Of a stretch of DNA of 64,000 bases, positions 12,940 through 26,782 are shown one piece after another; position 1 is the first letter of the stretch; every line of letters begins with the position of its first letter. The stretch is from contig JANJXV010000151.1 of assembly GCA_024803745.1 (NCBI GenBank), positions 992,001-1,056,000 on the forward strand, in the 5' to 3' direction. A model generated the notes under the pieces. It was not told the origin of the DNA, searched no databases, and saw nothing but the letters and a program-made list of their open reading frames with translations. The DNA comes from Megascapheus bottae. Its lineage: Eukaryota; Chordata; Mammalia; Rodentia; Geomyidae. The translations under genes and the position numbers were made by a program.

Positions 12940-14232
12940 TATGACTTCACAGACCACCATTGTCTGACTTCATACACCTCCATTTTTGGACTTCACACAC
13001 CTTCATTCTACTTCAGAAACATCCATTCTATGACTTAACACACCTCCATTCTATGACTTCACAAACCTCCATTCTGTGTCTTCACACACCTCCATTCTGA
13101 GTTCACACACCTCAATTCTCTGACTTCACACACCTGAATTCTCGCTTCACACACCTCCATTCTATGACTTCACACAATTCCTTTATATGACTTCACACAC
13201 CTCCATTCTTTGACTTCACACACCTCCATTGTGAGTTCACACACCTCCATTCTGACTTCACACACCTCCATGCTGACTTCACAAACATCAATTCTGTGAC
13301 TTCACACACCTCCATTCTTTGAATTCACACACCTCCATTGTGAGTTCACACACCTCCATTCTGAATTCACAAACATCAATTCTATGACTTCACACACCTC
13401 CATTCTTTGACTTCACACCTGCATTCTATGACTTCACACACCTCCATTCCATGACTTCACAAACCTCCATTCTGACTTCACACACCTCCATTCTGACTTC
13501 ACAAACATCAATTCTGTGACTTCACAAACCTCCATTCTATGACTTCACACACCTCCATTCTATGACTTCACACACTTCCATTCTTTGACTTCACACACCT
13601 CCATTTTTTGACTTCACACATCTCCATTGTGAGTTCACACACCTCCATTCTATGACTTCACACACCTCCATTCTGACTTCACACAGCTCCATTCTTTGAC
13701 TTCACACACCTCCATTCTGTGCCATCACACATCTCCATTTTATGACTTAACACATCTTAATTCTTACTTCACAAACATTCATTCGATGACTTCACACACC
13801 TCCATTCTATGACTTCACACACCTCCATTCTATGACTTTACACACCTCCATTTTGTGACTTCACACACCTCAATTCTGTGACTTCACACATCTACATTAT
13901 GACTTCACACACCTCCATTCTATGACTTCACACACCTCCATTCTATGACTTCACACACCTCCATTCTGACTTCACACACCTGCATTCTATGACTTCCACA
14001 CCTCCATTCTGTGACTTCACACACCACCATTCTATGACTTCACATACCTCCATTGTGATTTCACACACCTCCATTCTATGAGTTCACAGAACTCCATTCT
14101 GACTTCACACACCTCCATTCTATGACTTCACATACCTCCATTCTGACTTCACACACCTCCATTCTATGACTTCACACAACTCCATTCTTACTTCACACAC
14201 CTCCATTCTGTGACTTCACACACCTCCATTCC
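12940..14232 (+). repeat. Region B entry: partial S-type segment
   Basis: Region B starts here with the first GTGTCTTCACACACC and CTGAATTCTCGCTTC monomers. The distance from the CTTCAGAAACATCC monomer (13,015) to the first F anchor (14,233) is 1,218 bp. The equivalent distances further right are 1,221 (25,562-26,783), 1,220 (29,070-30,290) and 1,244 bp (36,607-37,851). It is therefore the right-hand part of an S unit whose left part is missing. The join to region A lies near 12,940-12,990. Confidence 0.7.
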
Positions 14233-15128
14233 ATGACTTCACACACCTTCATTCGATGCCTTCACACACCTCCATTCTGTGACTTCACACACCACCATTG
14301 TTTGACTTCACACACCTCCATTTTTGGCCTTCACACACCTCCATTCCATGACTTCACACATCTCCATTTTATGAGTTCGCACGCCTCCATTTTGACTTCA
14401 CACACCTCCATTCTGTGACTTCACACACCTTCAATCTACTTCAGAAACATCCATTCTATGACTTCACACACCTCCATTCTATGCCTTCACAAACCTCCAT
14501 TCTGTGTCTTCACACACCTCCATTCTGAGTTCACACACCGCAATTCTCTGACTTCACACACCTCAATTCTGGGTTCACACACCTCCACTCTATGACTTCA
14601 CACAATTCCTTTCTATGACTTCACACACCTCCATTCTTTGACTTCACACACCTCCATTGTGAGTTCACACACCTCCATTCTATGACTTCACACACCTCCA
14701 TTATGACTTCACACAGCTCCATTCTATGACTTCACACACCTCCAATCTGTGCCTTCACACACCTCCATTCTATGACTTAACACACCTTCATTCTTACTTC
14801 ACAAACATCCATTCTATGACTTCACACACCTCCATTCTATGACTTCACACACCTCCATTCTATGACTTCACACACCTCCATTCTATGACTTCACACACCT
14901 CCATTCTGACTTCACATACCTCCATTCTAAGACTTCCACACCTCCATTCTGTGACTTCACACACCACCATTCTATGACTTCACATACCCCCATTGTGACT
15001 TCACACACCTCCATTCTATGAGTTCACACACCTCCATTCTGACTTCACACACCTCCATTCTATTACTTCACACACCTCCATTCTGACTTCACACACCTCC
15101 ATTCTATGACTTCACACAACTCCATTCC
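14233..15128 (+). repeat. HOR segment F1 (short F, 0.9 kb)
   Basis: It starts at the F anchor, a monomer with CACCTTCATTCGATGCC. F segments are also recognised by TTCAATCTACTTCAG, CACACCGCAATTCTC and CTGGGTTCAC shortly after the anchor. At 896 bp it belongs to the short class shared with the segments at 30,290 and 37,851 (898 bp each). In all three cases it is followed by two N segments. Confidence 0.72.
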
Positions 15129-18015
15129 ATGACTTCACACAACTCCATTCGATGCCTTCACACACCTCCATTCTGTGACTTCACACACCACCATTGTTTG
15201 ACTTCACACACCTCCATTTTTGGACTTCACACACCTCCATTCCATGACTTCACACATCTCCATTTTATAAGTTCGCACACCTCCAATTTGACTTCACACA
15301 CCTCCATTCTGTGACTTCACACACCTTCATTCTACTTCAGAAACATCCATTCTATGACTTCACACACCTCCATTCTATGACTTCACAAACCTCCATTCTG
15401 TGTCTTCACACAATTCCATTCTGAGTTCACACACCTCAATTCTCTGACTTCACACACCTCCATTTTTTGACTTCACACATCTCCATTGTGAGTTCACACA
15501 CCTCCATTCTATGACTGCACACACCTCCATTCTGACTTCACACAGCTCCATTCTATGACTTCACACACCTCCAATCTGTGCCTTCACACACCTCCATTTG
15601 ATGACTTAACACACCTTCATTCTTACTTCACAAACATCCATTCTATGATCACACACCTCCATTCTATGACTTCACACACCTCCATTCTATGACTTCACAC
15701 ACCTCCATTCAGTGACTTCACACACCTCAATTCTGTGTCTTCACACACCTCCATTATGACTTCACACACCTCCATTCTATGACTTCACACACCTCCATTC
15801 TATGACTTCACACCTCCATTCTGTGACTTCACACACCTCCATTCTGAGTTCACACACCTCCATTCTGTGACTTCACACACCTCAATTCTCACTTCACACA
15901 GCTTCATTCTATGACTTCACACACCTCCATGCTGTGACTTCACACACCTCCATTCTATGATTTCACACACCTCCATTGTGACTTCACACACCTCCATTCT
16001 ATGAGTTCACACACCTCCATTCTGACTTCACACACCTCCATTCTATGACTTCACACACCTCCATTCTGACTTCACACACCTCCATTCTATGACTTCACAC
16101 AAGTCCATTCTGACTTCACACACCTCCAATCTGTGACTTCACACACCTCCATTCCAAGACTTCACACACCTCCATTCGATGACTTCACACACCTCCATTC
16201 TTTGACTTCACATACCTCCATTCTATGATTTCACACACCTCCGTTCTGACTTCACACACCTCCATTCTGTGACTTCACATACCTCAATTCTGTTACTTCA
16301 CACACCTCCATTATGACTTCACACACCTCCATTCTATGACTTCACACACCTCCATTCTATGACTTCACACACCCAGATTCCGTGACTTCACACACCTCCA
16401 TTCTGAGTTCACACACCTCAATTCTGTGACTTCACACACCTCCATTCTGACTTCACCCAGCTCCATTCAATGACTTCACACAACTCCATTCTGTGACTTC
16501 GCACACCTCCATTGTGAGTTCACACACCTCCATTCTGAATTCACAAACATCAATTCTGTGACTTCACACACCTCCATTCTATGACTTCACACACCTCCAT
16601 TCTATGACTTCACACACCTCCATTCTATGACTTCACAAACCTCCATTCTGGCTTCACACACCTCCATTCTGACTTCACAAACATCAATTCTGTGACTTCA
16701 CAAACCTCCATTCTATGAATTCACACACCTCCATTCTATGACTTCACACACCTGCATTCTATGACTTCACACACTTCCATTCTTTGACTTCATACACCTC
16801 CATTTTTTGACTTCACACATCTCCATTGTGAGTTCACACACCTCCATTCTATGACTTCACACACCTCCATTCTGACTTCACACAGCTCCATTCTATGACT
16901 TCACACACCTCCATTCTGTGCCTTCACACATCTCCATTTTATGACTTAAGACACCTTCATTCTTACTTCACAAACATTCATTCGATGACTTCACACATCT
17001 CCATTCTATGACTTCACACACCTCCATTCTATGACTTCACACACCTCCATTCTGACTTCACACACCTCCATTCTATGACTTCCACACCTCCATTTTGTGA
17101 CTTCACACACCTCAATTCTGTGACTTCACACATCTACATTATGACTTCACACACCTCCATTCTATGACTTCACACACCTCCATTCTATGACTTCACACAC
17201 CTCCATTCTGACTTCACACACCTCCATTCTATGACTTCCACACCTCCATTCTGTGACTTCACACACCACCATTCTGAGAATTCACCTACCGCCATTGTGA
17301 CTTCACACATCTCCATTCTATGAGTTCACAGACCTCCATTCTGACTTCACACACCTCCATTCTATGACTTCACACACCTCCATTCTGACTTCACACACCT
17401 CCATTCTATGACTTCACACAACTCCATTCTGTGACTACACACATCTGCTATCTGTGACTTCACACACCTCCATTCTGTGACTTCACACACCTCCATTCTA
17501 TGACTTCACACACCTCCATTCTATGACTTCACAAACTTCCATTCTGACTTCACACACCTCCATTCTGACTTCACAAACATCAATTCTGTGACTTCACAAA
17601 CCTCCATTCTATGACTTCACACACCTCCATTCTATGACTTCACACACCTCCATTCTATGACTTCACACACCTCCATTCTTTGACTTCACACACCACTATT
17701 GTTTGACTTCACACACCTCCATTTTTGGACTTCACACACCTCCATTCTATGACTTCACACACCTCCATTCTATGATTTCACACACCTCCATTCTGCCTTC
17801 ACACACCTCCATTCTAAGACTTCCACACCTCCATTCTGTGACTTCACACACCATCATTCTATGACTTCACATACCCCCATTGTGACTTCACACACCTCCA
17901 TTCTATGAGTTCACACACCTCCATTCTGACTTCACACACCTCCATTCTATTACTTCACACACCTCCATTCTGACTTCACACACCTCCATTCTATGACTTC
18001 ACACAACTCCATTCC
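15129..18015 (+). repeat. HOR segment N1 (long N, 2.9 kb)
   Basis: It starts at the N anchor (CACAACTCCATTCGATGCC). Further N marks are TTTATAAGTTCGCAC and GTGTCTTCACACAATTCC. It carries a 2-bp-deleted monomer creating TGATCA at 15,646, a short monomer ACTTCACACCTCC near 15,805 and the unusual ACATCTGCTATCTG at 17,441. Long N segments at 31,188 (2,844 bp) and 38,749 (2,798 bp) keep the same order. The three lengths differ by 43-46 bp, about two monomers. Confidence 0.72.
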
Positions 18016-19467
18016 ATGACTTCACACAACTCCATTCGATGCCTTCACACACCTCCATTCTGTGACTTCACACACCACCATTGTTTGACTTCACACACCT
18101 CCATTTTTGGACTTCACACACCTCCATTCCATGACTTCACACATTTCCATTTTATAAGTTCGCACACCTCCATTTGACTTCACACACCTCCATTCTGTGA
18201 CTTCACACACCTTCATTCTACTTCAGAAACATCCATTCTATGACTTCACACACCTCCATTCTATGACTTCACAAACCTCCATTCTGTGTCTTCACACAAC
18301 TCCATTCTGAGTTCACACACCTCAATTTTCTGACTTCACACACCTCAATTCTGGCTTCACACACCTCCATTCTATGACTTCACACAATTCCTTTATATGA
18401 CTTCACACACCTCCATTCTTTGACTTCACACACCTCCATTGTGAGTTCACACACCTCCATTCTGACTTCACACACCTCCATGCTGACTTCACAAACATCA
18501 ATTCTGTGACTTCACACACCTCCATTCTTTGAATTCACACACCTCCATTGTGAGTTCACACACCTCCATTCTGAATTCACAAACATCAATTCTATGACTT
18601 CACACACCTCCATTCTTTGACTTCACACACCTGCATTCTATGACTTCACTCACCTCCATTCCATGACTTCACAAACCTCCATTCTGACTTCACACACCTC
18701 CATTCTGACTTCACAAACATCAATTCTGTGACTTCACAAACCTCCATTCTATGACTTCACACACCTCCATTCTATGACTTCACACACCTCCATTCTATGA
18801 CTTCACACACTTCCATTCTTTGACTTCACACACCTCCATTTTTTGACTTCACACATCTCCATTGTGAGTTCACACACCTCCATTCTATGACTTCACACAC
18901 CTCCATTCTGACTTCACACAGCTCCATTCTTTGACTTCACACACCTCCATTCTGTGCCATCACACATCTCCATTTTATGACTTAACACATCTTAATTCTT
19001 ACTTCACAAACATTCATTCAATGACTTCACAAACCTCCATTCTATGACTTCACACACCTCCATTCTATGACTTTACACACCTCCATTTTGTGACTTCACA
19101 CACCTCAATTCTGTTACTTCACACATCTACATTATGACTTCACACACCTCCATTCTATGACTTCACACACCTCCATTCTATGACTTCACACACCTCCATT
19201 CTGACTTCACACACCTGCATTCTATGTCTTCCACACCTCCATTCTGTGACTTCACACACCACCATTCTATGACTTCACATACCTCCATTGTGATTTCACA
19301 CACCTCCATTCTATGAGTTCACAGAACTCCATTCTGACTTCACACACCTCCATTCTATGACTTCACATACCTCCATTCTGACTTCACACACCTCCATTCT
19401 ATGACTTCACACAACTCCATTCTTACCTCACACACCTCCATTCTGTGACTTCACACACCTCCATTCC
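18016..19467 (+). repeat. HOR segment N2 (short N, 1,452 bp)
   Basis: Its sister is the segment at 21,822-23,273, which has exactly the same length. Both share private variants ACACATTTCCATTTTATAAG, a 1-bp deletion giving CCTCCATTTGACTTC (near 18,170 and 21,975) and CTCAATTTTCTGAC. With the following F segment it makes one unit of a 3,806-bp tandem duplication. Confidence 0.78.
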
Positions 19468-21821
19468 ATGACTTCACACACCTTCATTCGATGCCTTCAC
19501 ACACCTCCATTCTGTGACTTCACACACCACCATTGTTTGACTTCACACACCTCCATTTTTGGCCTTCACACACCTCCATTCCATGACTTCACACATCTCC
19601 ATTTTATGAGTTCGCACACCTCCATTTTGACTTCACACACCTCCATTCTGTGACTTCACACACCTTCAATCTACTTCAGAAACATCCATTCTATGACTTC
19701 ACACACCTCCATTCTATGACTTCACAAACCTCCATTCTGTGTCTTCACACACCTCCATTCTGAGTTCACACACCGCAATTCTCTGACTTCACACACCTCA
19801 ATTCTGGGTTCACACACCTCCACTCTATGACTTCACACAATTCCTTTCTATGACTTCACACACCTCCATTCTTTGACTTCACACACCTCCATTATGACTT
19901 CACACAGCTCCATTCTATGACTTCACACACCTCCAATCTGTGCCTTCACACACCTCCATTCTATGACTTAACACACCTTCATTCTTACTTCACAAACATC
20001 CATTCTATGACTTCACACACCTCCATTATGACTTCACACACCTCCATTCTATGACTTCACACACCTCCATTCAGTGACTTCACACACCTCAATTCTGTGA
20101 CTTCACACACCTCCATTATGACTTCACACACCTCCATTCTATGACTTCACACACCTCAATTCTCACTTCTCACAGCTTCATTCTATGACTTCACACACCT
20201 CCATGCTGTGACTTCACACACCTCCATTCTATGATTTCACACTCCTCCATTGTGACTTCACACACCTCCATTCTATGAGTTCACACACCTCCATTCTGAC
20301 TTCACACACCTCCATTCTATGACTTCACACACCTCCATTCTGACTTCACACACCTCCATTGTATGACTTCACACAAGTCCATTCTGACTTCACACACCTC
20401 CAATCTGTGACTTCACACACCTCCATTCCAAGACTTCACACACCTCCATTCGATGACTTCACACACCTCCATTCTTTGACTTCACATACCTCCATTCTAT
20501 GATTTCACACACCTCCGTTCTGACTTCACACACCTCCATTCTGTGACTTCACATACCTCAATTCTGTTACTTCACACACCTCCATTATGACTTCACACAC
20601 CTCCATTCTATGACTTCACACACCTCCATTAAATGACTTCACACACCTAGATTCTGTGACTTCACACACCTCCGTTCTGAGTTCACACACCTCCATTCTG
20701 TGACTTCACACACCTCCATTCTAACTTCACCCAGCTCCATTCAATGACTTCACACACCTCCATTCTATGACTTTACACACCTCCATTTTGTGACTTCACA
20801 CATCTCAATTCTGTGACTTCACACATCTACATTATGACTTCACACACCTCCATTCTATGACTTCACACACCTCCATTCTATGACTTCACACACCTCCATT
20901 CTATGACTTTACACACCTCCATTTTGTGACTTCACACACCTCAATTCTGTGACTTCACACATCTACATTATGACTTCACACACCTCCATTCTATGACTTC
21001 ACACACCTCCATTCTATGACTTCACACACCTCCATTCTGACTTCACACACCTCCATTCTATGACTTCCACACCTCCATTCTGTGACTTCACACACCACCA
21101 TTCTATGAATTCACCTACCGCCATTGTGACTTCACACATCTCCATTCTATGAGTTCACAGACCTCCATTCTGACTTCACACACCTCCATTCTATGACTTC
21201 ACACACCTCCATTCTGACTTCACACACCTCCATTCTATGACTTCACACAACTCCATTCTGTGACTACACACATCTGCTATCTGTGACTTCACACACCTCC
21301 ATTCTGTGACTTCACACACCTCCATTCTATGACTTCACACACCTCCATTATATGACTTCACAAACTTCCATTCTGACTTCACACACCTCCATTCTGACTT
21401 CACAAACATCAATTCTGTGACTTCACAAACCTCCATTCTATGACTTCACACACCTCCATTCTATGACTTCACACACCTCCATTATGTGACTTCACACACC
21501 ACTATTGTTTGACTTCACACACCTCCATTTTTGGACTTCACACACCTCCATTCTATGACTTCACACACCTCCATTCTATGATTTCACACACCTCCATTCT
21601 GCCTTCACACACCTCCATTCTAAGACTTCCACACCTCCATTCTGTGAATTCACACACCATCATTCTATGACTTCACATACCCCCATTGTGACTTCACACA
21701 CCTCCATTCTATGAGTTCACACACCTCCATTCTGACTTCACACACCTCCATTCTATTACTTCACACACCTCCATTCTGACTTCACACACCTCCATTCTAT
21801 GACTTCACACAAATCCATTCC
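19468..21821 (+). repeat. HOR segment F2 (composite F, 2,354 bp)
   Basis: The first 1.28 kb follow the F segment at 23,274 variant by variant (CACACCGCAATTCTC, CTCAATTCTCAC, CATTCCAAGAC, TCTAACTTCACCC). At about 20,745-20,770 it leaves that path and continues like the tail of the long N segment at 15,129, with ACATCTGCTATCTG at 21,270 (+3,829 bp from 17,441). It is best read as an exchange product between an F and an N segment. The tail holds a local 136-bp duplication. Confidence 0.7.
20769..21040 (+). repeat. 136-bp local tandem duplication (two copies)
   Basis: A run of six monomers (five of 23 bp and one of 21 bp, total 136 bp) appears twice in succession, starting at the GACTTTACACACC monomers at 20,769 and 20,905. 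Both copies contain CATCTACATTATGAC. They differ by at least one base (ACACATCTC versus ACACACCTC). The related N1 tail has a single such run, so this is a recent small duplication. Confidence 0.78.
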
Positions 21822-23273
21822 ATGACTTCACACAACTCCATTCGATGCCTTCACACACCTCCATTCTGTGACTTCACACACCACCATTGTTTGACTTCAC
21901 ACACCTCCATTTTTGGACTTCACACACCTCCATTCCATGACTTCACACATTTCCATTTTATAAGTTCGCACACCTCCATTTGACTTCACACACCTCCATT
22001 CTGTGACTTCACACACCTTCATTCTACTTCAGAAACATCCATTCTATGACTTCACACACCTCCATTCTATGACTTCACAAACCTCCATTCTGTGTCTTCA
22101 CACAACTCCATTCTGAGTTCACACACCTCAATTTTCTGACTTCACACACCTCAATTCTGGCTTCACACACCTCCATTCTATGACTTCACACAATTCCTTT
22201 ATATGACTTCACACACCTCCATTCTTTGACTTCACACACCTCCATTGTGAGTTCACACACCTCCATTCTGACTTCACACACCTCCATGCTGACTTCACAA
22301 ACATCAATTCTGTGACTTCACACACCTCCATTCTTTGAATTCACACACCTCCATTGTGAGTTCACACACCTCCATTCTGAATTCACAAACATCAATTCTG
22401 TGACTTCACACACCTCCATTCTTTGACTTCACACACCTGCATTCTATGACTTCACACACCTCCATTCCATGACTTCACAAACCTCCATTCTGACTTCACA
22501 CACCTCCATTCTGACTTCACAAACATCAATTCTGTGACTTCACAAACCTCCATTCTATGACTTCACACACCTCCATTCTATGACTTCACACACCTCCATT
22601 CTATGACTTCACACACTTCCATTCTTTGACTTCACACACCTCCATTTTTTGACTTCACACATCTCCATTGTGAGTTCACACACCTCCATTCTATGACTTC
22701 ACACACCTCCATTCTGACTTCACACAGCTCCATTCTTTGACTTCACACACCTCCATTCTGTGCCATCACACATCTCCATTTTATGACTTAACACATCTTA
22801 ATTCTTACTTCACAAACATTCATTCAATGACTTCACAAACCTCCATTCTATGACTTCACACACCTCCATTCTATGACTTTACACACCTCCATTTTGTGAC
22901 TTCACACACCTCAATTCTGTGACTTCACACATCTACATTATGACTTCACACACCTCCATTCTATGACTTCACACACCTCCATTCTATGACTTCACACACC
23001 TCCATTCTGACTTCACACACCTGCATTCTATGACTTCCACACCTCCATTCTGTGACTTCACACACCACCATTCTATGACTTCACATACCTCCATTGTGAT
23101 TTCACACACCTCCATTCTATGAGTTCACAGAACTCCATTCTGACTTCACACACCTCCATTCTATGACTTCACATACCTCCATTCTGACTTCACACACCTC
23201 CATTCTATGACTTCACACAACTCCATTCTTACTTCACACACCTCCATTCTGTGACTTCACACACCTCCATTCC
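21822..23273 (+). repeat. HOR segment N3 (short N, 1,452 bp)
   Basis: This is the second copy of the N part of the 3,806-bp duplication, collinear with 18,016-19,467 and sharing its private variants. A visible difference is CACAAATCC just before its anchor (near 21,810), where N2 has CACAACTCC. Confidence 0.78.
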
Positions 23274-24928
23274 ATGACTTCACACACCTTCATTCGATGC
23301 CTTCACACACCTCCATTCTGTGACTTCACACACCACCATTGTTTGACTTCACACACCTCCATTTTTGGCCTTCACACACCTCCATTCCATGACTTCACAC
23401 ATCTCCATTTTATGAGTTCGCACACCTCCATTTTGACTTCACACACCTCCATTCTGTGACTTCACACACCTTCAATCTACTTCAGAAACATCCATTCTAT
23501 GACTTCACACACCTCCATTCTATGACTTCACAAACCTCCATTCTGTGTCTTCACACACCTCCATTCTGAGTTCACACACCGCAATTCTCTGACTTCACAC
23601 ACCTCAATTCTGGGTTCACACACCTCCACTCTATGACTTCACACAATTCCTTTCTATGACTTCACACACCTCCATTCTTTGACTTCACACACCTCCATTG
23701 TGAGTTCACACACCTCCATTCTATGACTTCACACACCTCCATTATGACTTCACACAGCTCCATTCTATGACTTCACACACCTCCAATCTGTGCCTTCACA
23801 CACCTCCATTCTATGACTTAACACACCTTCATTCTTACTTCACAAACATCCATTCTATGACTTCACACACCTCCATTATGACTTCACACACCTCCATTCT
23901 ATGACTTCACACACCTCCATTCAGTGACTTCACACACCTCAATTCTGTGACTTCACACACCTCCATTATGACTTCACACACCTCCATTCTATGACTTCAC
24001 ACACCTCAATTCTCACTTCACACAGCTTCATTCTATGACTTCACACACCTCCATGCTGTGACTTCACACACCTCCATTCTATGATTTCACACTCCTCCAT
24101 TGTGACTTCACACACCTCCATTCTATGAGTTCACACACCTCCATTCTGACTTCACACACCTCCATTCTATGACTTCACACACCTCCATTCTGACTTCACA
24201 CACCTCCATTGTATGACTTCACACAAGTCCATTCTGACTTCACTCACCTCCAATCTGTGACTTCACACACCTCCATTCCAAGACTTCACACACCTCCATT
24301 CGATGACTTCACACACCTCCATTCTTTGACTTCACATACCTCCATTCTATGATTTCACACACCTCCGTTCTGACTTCACACACCTCCATTCTGTGACTTC
24401 ACATACCTCAATTCTGTTACTTCACACACCTCCATTATGACTTCACACACCTCCATTCTATGACTTCACACACCTCCATTCTATGACTTCACACACCTAG
24501 ATTCTGTGACTTCACACACCTCCGTTCTGAGTTCACACACCTCCATTCTGTGACTTCACACACCTCCATTCTAACTTCACCCAGCTCCATTCAATGACTT
24601 CACACAACTCCATTCTGTGACTTCGCACACCTCCATTGTGAGTTCACACACCTCCATTCTGAATTTACAAACATCAATTCTTTGACTTCACACACCTCCA
24701 TTCTGTGACTTCACACACCACGATTGTTTGACTTCACACACCTCCATTTTTGTACTTCACACACCTCCATTCCATGACTTCACGCATCTCCATTTTATGA
24801 GTTCGCACACCTCCATTTGGACTTCACACACCTCCATTCTATGAGTTCACACACCTCCATTCTGACTTCACACACCTCCATTCTATGACTTCATACAACT
24901 CCATTCTGACTTCACACACCTCCATTCT
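23274..24928 (+). repeat. HOR segment F3 (1,655 bp)
   Basis: Its twin is the 26,783-28,437 segment, of identical length. Together with the following S segment it makes the first unit of a 3,509-bp HOR (F+S). Landmarks after the anchor are CACACCGCAATTCTC, TTCAGTGACTTCAC, CATTCCAAGAC, CACCTAGATTCTG and TCTAACTTCACCC. Confidence 0.8.
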
Positions 24929-26782
24929 GTGACTTCACACACCTCCATTCGATGCCTTCACACACCTCCATTCTGTGACTTTACACACCACTATTGTTTG
25001 ACTTCACACACCTCCATTTTTGGACTTCACACACCTCCATTCCATGACTTCACACATCTCCATTTTATGAGTTCGCACACCTCCATTTTGACTTCACACA
25101 CCTCCATTCTGTGACTTCACACACTTTCATTCTACTTCAGAAACATCCATTCTATGACATCACACACCTCCATTCTATGACTTTACAAACCTCCATTCTG
25201 TGTCTTCACACACCTCCATTCTGAGTTCACACACCTCAATTCTCTGACTTCACACACCTCAATTCTGGCTTCACACACCTCCATTCTATGACTTCACACA
25301 ATTCCTTTCTATGACATCACACACCTCCATTCTTTGACTTCACACACCTCCATTGTGAGTTCACACACCTCCATTCTGTGACTTCACACACCTCCATTAT
25401 GACTTCACACAGCTCCATTCTATGACTTCACACACCTCCAATCTGTGCCTTCACACACCTCCATTCCATGACTTCACACATCTCCATTTTATGAGTTCGC
25501 ACACCTCCATTTTGACTTCACACACCTGCATTCTGTGACTTCACACACCTTCATTCTACTTCAGAAACATCCATTCTATGACTTAACACACCTCCATTCT
25601 ATGACTTCACAAACCTCCATTGTGTGTCTTCACACACCTCCGTTCTGAGTTCACACACCTCAATTCTCTGACTTCACACACCTGAATTCTCGCTTCACAC
25701 ACCTCCATTCTACGACTTCACACAACTCCTTTATATGACTTCACACACCTCCATTCTTTGACTTCACACACCTCCATTGTGAGTTCACACACCTCCATTC
25801 TGACTTCACACACCTCCATGCTGACTTCACAAACATCAGTTCTGTGACTTCACACACCTCCATTCTTTGAATTCACACACCTCCATTGTGAGTTCACACA
25901 CCTCCATTCTGAATTCACAAACCTCAATTCTGTGACTTCACACACCTCCATTCTTTGACTTCACACACCTGCATTCTATGACTTCACACACCTCCATTCC
26001 ATGACTTCACAAACCTCCATTCTGACTTCACACACCTCCATTCTGACTTCACAAACATCAATTCTGTGACTTCACAAACCTCCATTCTATGACTTCACAC
26101 ACCTCCATTCTATGACTTCACACACTTCCATTCTTTGACTTCACACACCTCCATTTTTTGACTTCACACATCTCCATTGTGAGTTCACACACCTCCATTC
26201 TATGACTTCACACACCTCCATTCTGACTTCACACAGCTCCATTCTTTGACTTCACACACCTCCATTCTGTGCCTTCACACATCTCCATTTTATGACTTAA
26301 CACATCTTAATTCTTACTTCACAAACATTCATTCGATGACTTCACACACCTCCATTCTATGACTTCACACACCTCCATTCTATGACTTTACACACCTCCA
26401 TTTTGTGACTTCACACACCTCAATTCTGCGACTTCACACATCTACATTATGACTTCACACACCTCCATTCTATGACTTCACACACCTCCATTCTATGACT
26501 TCACACACCTCCATTCTGACTTCACACACCTGCATTCTATGACTTCCACACCTCCATTCTGTGACTTCACACACCACCATTCTATGACTTCACATACCTC
26601 CATTGTGATTTCACACACCTCCATTCTATGAGTTCACAGAACTCCATTCTGACTTCACACACCTCCATTCTATGACTTCACATACCTCCATTCTGACTTC
26701 ACACACCTCCATTCTATGACTTCACACAACTCCATTCTTACTTCACACACCTCCATTCTGTGACTTCACACACCTCCATTCC
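24929..26782 (+). repeat. HOR segment S1 (1,854 bp)
   Basis: It starts at the S anchor (CACACCTCCATTCGATGCC). Further S marks are CACTTTCATTCTAC, CTATGACATCACAC and a second, anchor-like stretch without GATGCC: CTCCAATCTGTGCCTTC, then CACATCTCC and TTTATGAGTTCGC near 25,438-25,500. The match to 28,438-30,289 (1,852 bp) is close to perfect. Private changes include CTACGACTTC near 25,711 and CTGCGACTTC near 26,426. Confidence 0.8.

Noticed and set aside
14233..14418. A 61-codon open frame (reading TSHTS/LHTPPF/DFTHLH motifs) that recurs at 15,129, 19,468, 23,274, 24,929, 26,783, 28,438, 30,290, 31,188, 34,032, 35,974, 37,851, 41,547 and 43,091
   Set aside because: It recurs because the anchor segment is part of the HOR. 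Differences between copies change amino acids (H/Y, M/I, N/T, D/A) with no sign of constraint, many copies start at GTG, and sister copies at 18,016, 21,822, 38,749 and 45,141 are broken. The peptide is only the three frames of the monomer read in turn.
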